A stretch of DNA of 13,092 nt, from assembly GCA_947259435.1 (NCBI GenBank), contig CAMYMP010000437.1, forward strand, positions 1 through 13,092, written 5' to 3'. Each line of letters begins with the position of its first letter. Position 1 is the stretch's first letter. This DNA is from an uncultured Woeseiaceae bacterium. Lineage in GTDB: Bacteria; Pseudomonadota; Gammaproteobacteria; Woeseiales; Woeseiaceae. The notes under the pieces were generated by a model. The model searched no databases, was not told where the DNA came from, and saw nothing but the letters and a program-made list of their open reading frames with translations. Of this stretch, positions 8,126 through 13,092 are shown piece by piece. The position numbers and the translations under genes are program-made.

Positions 8126-8635
8126 CTAGACGCCTGTGCCGTTGTCGGCAGCGGGCCGCAAGGATATTTCGTTGGCATCGGTGACGCGAATTGCAGGCAT
8201 GAAGGCGCCGACGTCGAGCTTCGCTTCGAATTCGTACTTAAAGCTGCTTCTGTCGCTGCGCATCAGATCGGTGATGAGCCGAATGCCGGCGAACAGATTC
8301 GCTGACGCGGTCAACTTGAACTCGCCTTCACCGTAGCCGTCGATGACCGGTAAGTCGTTGGCAACACCTTTGATCAGTTCGTGACCTTCGAGGCGTACGG
8401 TATAGGCAACCCCGCGCAGCTCCAGCGGCTCAATATTCGGATTGATCACACGCAGGCCGATCTCGAATGCGGGCAGCGCGCCCTCTGACGGCAAGGCGCG
8501 GAATGAGCTGACGGTGACAGTAGGCGTTTCGTAGCCCGGCCGCAGCCCGGCGCATCCGGCTATCGTTATGGCAGTGGCGAGAAGCAGCAGGGCCACTCGG
8601 AAGCCACCGAACGCGTGAGGCAAGCTGGATTTCAT
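8126..8635 (-). CDS. LEA type 2 / WHy-domain lipoprotein
   Basis: 169 residues from the ATG at 8635. The N terminus has a short basic part, a hydrophobic core (VALLLLATAITIA) and a lipobox IAGC with Cys28, so it should be lipidated; Ala at +2 favours the outer membrane. Residues about 40-160 match the LEA14/WHy fold: PTVTVSSFRAL, FEIGLRVINPNIEPLELRGVAYTVRLEGHELIKG and an FKLTASANL strand. Related plant and bacterial proteins are linked to desiccation and stress tolerance; the bacterial lipoproteins have no settled role. An ATG seven codons upstream (8656) is possible, but only the 8635 start has a ribosome site (GAAGG five bases ahead) and a compact signal peptide. Transcription probably starts from the TATAAT at 8689-8684. 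Confidence 0.87.
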   Translation of the reverse strand: MKSSLPHAFGGFRVALLLLATAITIAGCAGLRPGYETPTVTVSSFRALPSEGALPAFEIGLRVINPNIEPLELRGVAYTVRLEGHELIKGVANDLPVIDGYGEGEFKLTASANLFAGIRLITDLMRSDRSSFKYEFEAKLDVGAFMPAIRVTDANEISLRPAADNGTGV

Positions 8636-8657
8636 GGGCACCTTCGGAATGTTCATA

Positions 8658-8691
8658 TTGAACCCGGACAGGTCAGGCAGATAATTATAGT
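8658..8691. promoter_or_regulatory. Overlapping divergent sigma-70-type promoters
   Basis: Plus strand, for the 102-codon gene: TTGAAC at 8658-8663, a 16-base spacer, and GATAAT at 8680-8685, predicting a leader of about 39 bases. Minus strand, for the lipoprotein: a perfect TATAAT reads from 8689 to 8684, placed so that transcription would start some 40 bases before the chosen ATG; I see no good -35 for it. The two -10 elements share bases 8684-8685, so the polymerases would compete for the same site. Confidence 0.55.
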
Positions 8692-8730
8692 GTCATTTCC
8701 AAATGTCGCGATAGTACGAGGGAGACAAAT

Positions 8731-9039
8731 ATGAAGGTTGCAATGCTGTTTACCGGGAGTGGACCCATCGTCATCCTGACCTCCCACGAATCGGTGGTCG
8801 ACCCGACCCTGCTGGAAAAGCTCCGGGCGAAGGGCATCGAACGATTCCTGGCTTATGAGGTACCGCTGGATCTCGCGAAGAAACGGTATGGCGGTCACTT
8901 CGGTAGCGTTCTAAACGATCTGCGCGAGACCGATGATCTGCGCGTGCTGGACTACAACGGCGAGCGCGCCTTCGGGCTGTTCCGGCTCGATGAGCTCGGA
9001 AACCCGGTGATCCACGAATCGGCGGCTGCTGAAGCGTAG
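8731..9039 (+). CDS. Uncharacterised small protein (102 residues)
   Basis: I do not recognise the family. The gene has a good ribosome site (AGGGAG) ahead of the ATG at 8731 and a sigma-70-like promoter at 8658-8685, which supports real expression. The protein is soluble-looking, with no signal peptide, membrane segment or cysteine. It begins with a strand-like MKVAMLFTGSGPIVILTS, followed by an amphipathic charged stretch (DPTLLEKLRAKGIERFLAYEVPLDLAKKRYG), then LNDLRETDDLRVLDYNGERAFGLFRLDELG near the end. The core pattern suggests a small alpha/beta domain. The next small gene starts 53 bases downstream in the same direction. What it does cannot be said. Confidence 0.75.
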   Translation: MKVAMLFTGSGPIVILTSHESVVDPTLLEKLRAKGIERFLAYEVPLDLAKKRYGGHFGSVLNDLRETDDLRVLDYNGERAFGLFRLDELGNPVIHESAAAEA

Positions 9040-9092
9040 CCGGGGAGGAATTCCTGCACCCCCGGGGCTCCGCTGACAAGGGGAATGCCCGT

Positions 9093-9323
9093 GTGACCGC
9101 GATCCGCGTCGAGTGCTACGCCGGCTATCGCGGCGAGGAGACGCCGCGGCGCCTTCATTTGGGGGAACAAAGCGTCGATCTGGTCGAGGTGCTGGACCGG
9201 TGGCTCTCCCCTGAGCACCGCTATTTCAAGTGTAAAGGCGCCGATGATGCCATTTACATCCTGCGCCACGATGACAGTACTGACCGCTGGGAGCTGACGC
9301 TATACGATCGCAGTCATCTGTAG
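9093..9323 (+). CDS. Conserved small hypothetical protein (76 residues)
   Basis: 76 residues from a GTG start at 9093, with AAGGGGA at 9078-9084 as ribosome site; the nearby ATG at 9085 is in another frame and stops at once. The pattern VECYAGYRGEETPRRLHLGE, then VDLVEVLDRWLSPEHRYFK, GADDAIYILRHDDS and WELTLYD recalls a family of 70-80-residue cytoplasmic proteins met in many Proteobacteria without a known function; this is recognition from memory, not a search. The alternation of short strands suggests a single small beta-rich domain. The TAG stop at 9321-9323 is formed by the GTAG head of a REP-like hairpin that begins at 9320. Confidence 0.75.
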   Translation: MTAIRVECYAGYRGEETPRRLHLGEQSVDLVEVLDRWLSPEHRYFKCKGADDAIYILRHDDSTDRWELTLYDRSHL

Positions 9324-9343
9324 GAGCGGCTTCAGCTGCGAAC
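9320..9343 (+). repeat. GTAG-headed REP-like palindrome, copy 1
   Basis: A GTAG head at 9320-9323 is followed by GA and an imperfect hairpin, GCGGC at 9326-9330 against GCTGC at 9335-9339, with one G-T pair and loop TTCA. This is the form of the widespread GTAGGAGCGGCTTCAGCCGC-type extragenic repeat of gammaproteobacteria. It sits between the convergent 76-codon gene and the BNR-protein gene and could also help stop transcription. A relative lies at 12851-12876. Confidence 0.6.
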
Positions 9344-9383
9344 AACGAGATTCAATTCATGCATTCATTATCCTTTGCCGGCG

Positions 9384-12300
9384 CTACTGAATGCCGCGGC
9401 CTGGCGACCAGGGTACACCGGCCGCATCCAGTGCGACTTTGAGGCCTGCGTATTCGACGTCGAACAGTTCACTCAGCTGCTGCCTTGCGTCGGCGTAAAT
9501 CGACCGCGCGATATCGAGCGACTCACGCTGCTCGGGCGTCGGCCCATAGGCGCTCATTCTTGACCTGAAGCGCGCATGGAATAAGCGGCTCTCGACCGGC
9601 ATTTCGTCAAACTCCTTATAGATTGCGCGAGCTTCGTTGTTGCTAAGCCGGTCGCGCTGAATAGCCACACGCTGTTGAATCGAGTTTGCAATCTCGTACA
9701 GCGACGCATCGGCGGTCGAACGAGCCAGAACTTCTTTGATTGCATCGAGCTCGAGAGCGATTTCGTCGATCGCTTTGACCGTGCCGTCGACAGCCCGCCG
9801 CAGTTCGTCAGCCTGGTTCTCGAACACGACGCGCTGTTCCTGTGTGGTGCCAGGCAGCGTCGGTTCGCGAATGGAGATTACGTCAAAACTTTGCGGATTG
9901 CCGAGCGAAGTAACGACGCCGTCGACCCGCTTCGCCATCGTTACCGAGAAGCGCCCCGGCGCGACGAGCACGCCTGCTGTATTGTCTTCGCGTTCCTCTT
10001 CCGGTACCCATGCCTCGAGCGGCGGATAGCGAAGATCCCAGGCAATGCGATGGAAGCCGGCCTCAACAGGCGCCTCGATGACTCGGACGACGTTGTCCCT
10101 CGTATCTTTTACCGTAAGCACAACCGCCGGCTCAGCCTCGCGCTGTTCTTTCAGGATTGCCTCCCAGGAAGGGAAACCGACGTTCTCGTTATTCTTCTCG
10201 AGTTCTTTTTCGGCTTCGCGGCGAGTGTCCTTGCGAGTGCGAAGTTCTTCCGGCAAATAATACGTAAAGGTCGCGCCGAAGTCGGGATTGGGCGCGACAT
10301 AGTAAGCATCGCCTTGAGAACCGCGGCAACCCGGTTCACCGCACCCGAGCGTGCGCCTCGGCACGTACCAGTGCGCTGTCCTGACCGGGAACAACACGGA
10401 CTCGTTCTCGAGCATGCTCGCGCTCACTGCACGCAGCGGTGTGTAGTCATCCAGGATGTAGAAGCTGCGGCCGAACGTGGCGCCCACGAGGTCGTTCTCG
10501 CGCGTCTGGATCACGAGATCGCGGAACGCGATGTTGGGGCTGCCGCCTTTGAGCTTCGTCCATGTGCCGCCGCCATTGACGGTGAAGAACACGCCGAACT
10601 CAGAACCCAGGAACATGAGCCCGGGCCTCTCGTGATCCTGAACGACGCGCCACAGGATGTGTCGATCAGGCACGTTGCCGGCGATGCTGCGCCACGACCG
10701 ACCGCGGTTCTCACTCTTCAATATGTATGGCGAGAAGTCACCGTTCTTGTGGTCATCGATCACGACGTACACCGTGTCGGGATCGAAAAGATCGGCCTTG
10801 ATATCGTTGACGAAAAAGCGGTCCGGCACGCCCGGCAGCTTATCGATGCGACGCCAGTTCTGACCGTCGTCCTCGCTTACCTGGATGATGCCGTCGTCGG
10901 TGCCGACGTAGACGAGACCTTCGACGAGCGGCGATTCGGACAACGACGTAATCGTGTTGAACATCGACATCGCGTACAGATCCCACGGGGAGTCGTAGCT
11001 CCAGGTGCGGCCCATGACGGGCTGGCGCGTGCGGCGCTCGTTCCGGGTCAGGTCGCCGCTGATCGCGGACCAGGTATCGCCATAGTCGGCGCTCTTCCAG
11101 ACGCGCTGCGTGCCGAAGTAGAGTGTTTTGGAGTCATGCGGGCTGATGAGGATGGGTGAATCCCAGTTGTAGCGGTCCGGCGGCTCGTCGCCGGCGGGTT
11201 GCGGGCGGATGTAGACGGATTCGCCGGTCTTGCGGTCGTAACGCGCCAGGTTGCCCTGTTGCCACTGGGCGTAAACGATGTCCGGATTGTTCGGATCGAC
11301 GGCCGACTGATGGCCGTCGCCGCCCAGAGTGATGAACCAGTCAGCGCTGCGAATACCGACGTTGTTATCGGTACGTGACGGGCCGCCCTGGCTGTTGTTG
11401 TCCTGGGTGCCGCCGTACACGTTATAAAAAGGTTCGTCGTAGTCGACGGCCACCTTGTAATACTGCGTAATCGGCATGTTGTTGACGAAGCGCCAGGTCT
11501 CGCCCAGATCGAAGCTCTCGTACACGCCGCCGTCGTTGCCGACGATCAGATAGTCCTCGTCATCCGGATCGAACGCCATCGCGTGATGGTCGACGTGCTT
11601 CGTGTCGTGTTCGAGCTTCGTGAACGTCTCGCCGCCGTCCTCGGTCACGTGCAGATGCACGTCAGCCTGATAGACACGGTCGAACTTGTGCGGGCTCGCG
11701 AACAGCTCCTGGTAATAGTGCGGCCCCGTGCCGCTCGACAGGTACTCGTTGCGATTTTTCCAGGTCTCGCCCCCGTCGGCCGAGCGCCAGAACCCGCCGG
11801 TGCGATTCGCGAGCTCGATCGTGGCGTACATCACGTCGGGATCGATTGGTGAGATCGCGATGCCGGTCTTGCCCATGTTTTCCTTGGGCAGACCTTCGGT
11901 CAGCTCGCGCCATGTTTCGCCGCCGTCCTCGGACTTGTGAATGCCCGTACCGGGCCCGCCATCCATGACCACGGCGACGTTACGCAGGCGCTGCCACGTC
12001 ACCGCATACATGACGTCCGGGTTGCGCGGATCCATGTGCACTTCGCTGACACCCGTGTACTGATCGTCGTCAGCGGTGTTGCCGAAGCCGTCGCCGAGTA
12101 CCTTGCGCCAGGTCTCGCCACCGTCGGTCGACTTGAATAGCCCGCGATCGCCGCCGCCCGACCACAGCGGTCCCTGCGCGGCGACAAAGATCGTGTTCGA
12201 ATCGCGTGGGTCGATGCGGATCATGCCGATGTGCTCGGAGTCCTCGAGCCCCATGTTTTCCCAGTTCTGACCACCGTCGCGGCTGCGATAGACGCCGGAG

Positions 12301-12677
12301 CCGTAGGCGACATGCCGCCCCGATACGTTCTCGCCCGTGCCGACCCAAACCGTGTTCGGGTTGTTCGGGTCGAGCGTGATGCAGCCGATCGAATAGCTGT
12401 CTTCGTCATCGAAAACGGGCGTCCAGGTGGTGCCTCGATTGGTCGTCTTCCACACGCCGCCGCTGCCGACGGCGACGTACCAGGTCGAACGATGGCTCGG
12501 GTCGATAACGATGTCGGAGATGCGGCCGGCCATGAACGCAGGCCCGATGCTGCGGAACTCGAGGCCCTTGAACGTTAGCTCGTTGAATCCTGGCTCCCAT
12601 TCTTCTTCCTGATCGGCGGCATAGACCGGCACGAACGCGAGGGCCGCAATTGCGGCGAGGCACACGAATCTTTTCAT
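9384..12677 (-). CDS. Secreted BNR/sortilin-repeat beta-propeller protein
   Basis: 1097 residues with a signal peptide (MKRFVCLAAIAALAFVPVYA, cleavage near residue 20), so it is exported; there is no lipobox or C-terminal anchor. About eleven Asp-box repeats (S-x-D-x-G-x-T-W type) are visible between residues 77 and 706, for example KTTNRGTTW, RSRDGGQNW, KSTDGGETW, RSADGGETW, KSADYGDTW and VSEDDGQNW. They match the VPS10/sortilin and BNR superfamily and predict one or two large beta-propellers. After about residue 765 follow a beta domain with FHRIAWDLRYPP (875-886) and a predicted coiled coil near 945-985. Such proteins are often labelled glycosyl hydrolase, but I see no catalytic motif to support that. 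Cys779 and Cys784 (CGEPGC) could form a disulfide. The start ATG has AGGGGA ahead. No cotranscribed partner is visible. Confidence 0.92.
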   Translation of the reverse strand: MKRFVCLAAIAALAFVPVYAADQEEEWEPGFNELTFKGLEFRSIGPAFMAGRISDIVIDPSHRSTWYVAVGSGGVWKTTNRGTTWTPVFDDEDSYSIGCITLDPNNPNTVWVGTGENVSGRHVAYGSGVYRSRDGGQNWENMGLEDSEHIGMIRIDPRDSNTIFVAAQGPLWSGGGDRGLFKSTDGGETWRKVLGDGFGNTADDDQYTGVSEVHMDPRNPDVMYAVTWQRLRNVAVVMDGGPGTGIHKSEDGGETWRELTEGLPKENMGKTGIAISPIDPDVMYATIELANRTGGFWRSADGGETWKNRNEYLSSGTGPHYYQELFASPHKFDRVYQADVHLHVTEDGGETFTKLEHDTKHVDHHAMAFDPDDEDYLIVGNDGGVYESFDLGETWRFVNNMPITQYYKVAVDYDEPFYNVYGGTQDNNSQGGPSRTDNNVGIRSADWFITLGGDGHQSAVDPNNPDIVYAQWQQGNLARYDRKTGESVYIRPQPAGDEPPDRYNWDSPILISPHDSKTLYFGTQRVWKSADYGDTWSAISGDLTRNERRTRQPVMGRTWSYDSPWDLYAMSMFNTITSLSESPLVEGLVYVGTDDGIIQVSEDDGQNWRRIDKLPGVPDRFFVNDIKADLFDPDTVYVVIDDHKNGDFSPYILKSENRGRSWRSIAGNVPDRHILWRVVQDHERPGLMFLGSEFGVFFTVNGGGTWTKLKGGSPNIAFRDLVIQTRENDLVGATFGRSFYILDDYTPLRAVSASMLENESVLFPVRTAHWYVPRRTLGCGEPGCRGSQGDAYYVAPNPDFGATFTYYLPEELRTRKDTRREAEKELEKNNENVGFPSWEAILKEQREAEPAVVLTVKDTRDNVVRVIEAPVEAGFHRIAWDLRYPPLEAWVPEEEREDNTAGVLVAPGRFSVTMAKRVDGVVTSLGNPQSFDVISIREPTLPGTTQEQRVVFENQADELRRAVDGTVKAIDEIALELDAIKEVLARSTADASLYEIANSIQQRVAIQRDRLSNNEARAIYKEFDEMPVESRLFHARFRSRMSAYGPTPEQRESLDIARSIYADARQQLSELFDVEYAGLKVALDAAGVPWSPGRGIQ

Positions 12678-12802
12678 GAGGATTCCCCTGATTGTTGTGG
12701 CGCTGTGCCCATGCGACGCGCCTCATTCGTTCAAGAGATTCTAATGGACGTTGTTGCCGCGAGCAGCATTTTCGTGGCTTGTAGCGGGGCAATCAGGCCA
12801 AG

Positions 12803-12831
12803 TTGACTGCCTCAGCCGAACTGGGTCTAAT
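12803..12831 (+). promoter_or_regulatory. Sigma-70 promoter of tRNA-Phe
   Basis: TTGACT at 12803-12808, a 17-base spacer, and TCTAAT at 12826-12831. Both boxes are one mismatch from consensus and the spacing is ideal. Transcription would start near 12838, giving a leader of about 44 bases before the mature tRNA, within which lies the REP-like hairpin. Confidence 0.75.
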
Positions 12832-12850
12832 ACGCAACTCTTCGAGATCC

Positions 12851-12876
12851 GTAGGAGCGCCGGTCACGGCGTGACC
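12851..12876 (+). repeat. GTAG-headed REP-like palindrome, copy 2
   Basis: GTAG at 12851-12854, GA, then a hairpin CGCCG (12858-12862) and CGGCG (12867-12871) with loop GTCA. A second, mutually exclusive perfect fold is GGTCAC (12862-12867) with GTGACC (12871-12876). It shares the GTAGGAGCG opening with the copy at 9320 and lies in the transcribed leader of tRNA-Phe. Confidence 0.55.
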
Positions 12877-12881
12877 AAAAT

Positions 12882-12957
<76 letters not shown>

Positions 12958-12980
12958 TTCAAATCAAAAACTTACGATTT

Positions 12981-12992
12981 CGCCGATTGGCG
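12981..12992 (+). terminator. Weak hairpin after tRNA-Phe, possible terminator
   Basis: CGCC (12981-12984) and GGCG (12989-12992) enclose GATT; a broken pyrimidine run (CCTTTCC) follows rather than a clean U tract. It is the only stem-loop shortly after the tRNA and may end its transcript, but it is short. Confidence 0.3.
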
Positions 12993-13001
12993 GCCTTTCC
13001 A

Positions 13002-13031
13002 TTTTGCGTGAGTTTTGCGTGGCTTTGCGGG
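13002..13031 (+). repeat. Phased 9-base direct repeats after tRNA-Phe
   Basis: TTTTGCGTG occurs at 13002-13010 and again at 13013-13021, and a third degenerate copy CTTTGCGGG at 13023-13031 (two mismatches). The spacing of 11 and 10 bases puts all copies on one face of the helix. Repeats like these beside a tRNA 3' end recall arm-type binding sites of tyrosine integrases. No coding sequence is visible from 12958 to the window end. Confidence 0.45.
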
Positions 13032-13092
13032 ACTCATCTGGTACTCAATTAACATTGAGACGCCGCAATATCACCAACTCAGGCTTGTTACC

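Noticed and set aside
9675..11159. 494-codon open frame on the plus strand opposite the BNR protein gene
   Set aside because: It lies wholly antisense to a gene with signal peptide and clear repeats, its product is rich in Arg/Asp/Val/Ala with no recognisable domain, and GC-rich antisense frames commonly stay open.
12738..12743. TAGAAT on the minus strand as -10 of the BNR protein gene
   Set aside because: It is suitably placed about 60 bases before the start codon, but no -35 element at proper spacing accompanies it, so I do not list it as a promoter.
12958..13092. Short minus-strand frame (reading KPRKTHAKWKGRQSAKS) after the tRNA as an integrase fragment
   Set aside because: It begins after an in-frame stop, is about 30 codons, and its basic residues come from the TTTTGCGTG repeats; no integrase motif is visible.

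Overview
The window comes from a GC-rich bacterial chromosome, most likely a gammaproteobacterium. The mutY-yggX pair with overlapping reading frames, an AsmA-family protein, and GTAG-headed REP-like hairpins all point that way. A large secreted sortilin/BNR-type protein of the kind frequent in marine and sediment lineages suggests a Woeseiales/Steroidobacterales-like relative, but the exact family is a guess. Coding density is high, with no stretch over 300 bases lacking a gene.

Layout. Positions 1-3950 and 3934-4203 are a plus-strand run: the 3' part of a DUF4097 beta-solenoid protein (start lies outside the window), an AsmA-family inner-membrane protein, mutY (adenine glycosylase) and yggX (Fe-S/oxidative damage protection). 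This run meets, with one base between the stop codons, a minus-strand unit that reads lrp-type regulator, egtB, egtD (6850 down to 4205), the two core enzymes of ergothioneine synthesis. The Lrp-type regulator is divergent from ald (alanine dehydrogenase, 6989-8110) across a 138-bp control region that carries three Lrp-like half-sites. Next come a LEA14/WHy-type lipoprotein (minus), two small uncharacterised plus-strand genes (102 and 76 codons), a 1097-residue secreted BNR/sortilin-repeat protein (minus), and tRNA-Phe(GAA) with a clear sigma-70 promoter. After the tRNA the last 135 bases carry helically phased direct repeats that may mark the edge of an integrated element.

How the genes work together. 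mutY removes adenine opposite 8-oxoguanine, yggX protects iron-sulfur proteins from oxidants, and egtB/egtD make the sulfoxide precursor of the antioxidant thione ergothioneine, so bases 2895-6381 form an oxidative-stress neighbourhood. The regulator in front of egtB is 7 bases from it and divergent from ald, so amino-acid sensing may control both ald and ergothioneine synthesis; that link is inferred. I see no defence system, toxin pair, CRISPR array or insertion sequence. The less ordinary features are the lrp-egtB-egtD/ald arrangement, the two REP-like hairpins, the possible attachment site at the tRNA, and the uncharacterised secreted and small proteins.
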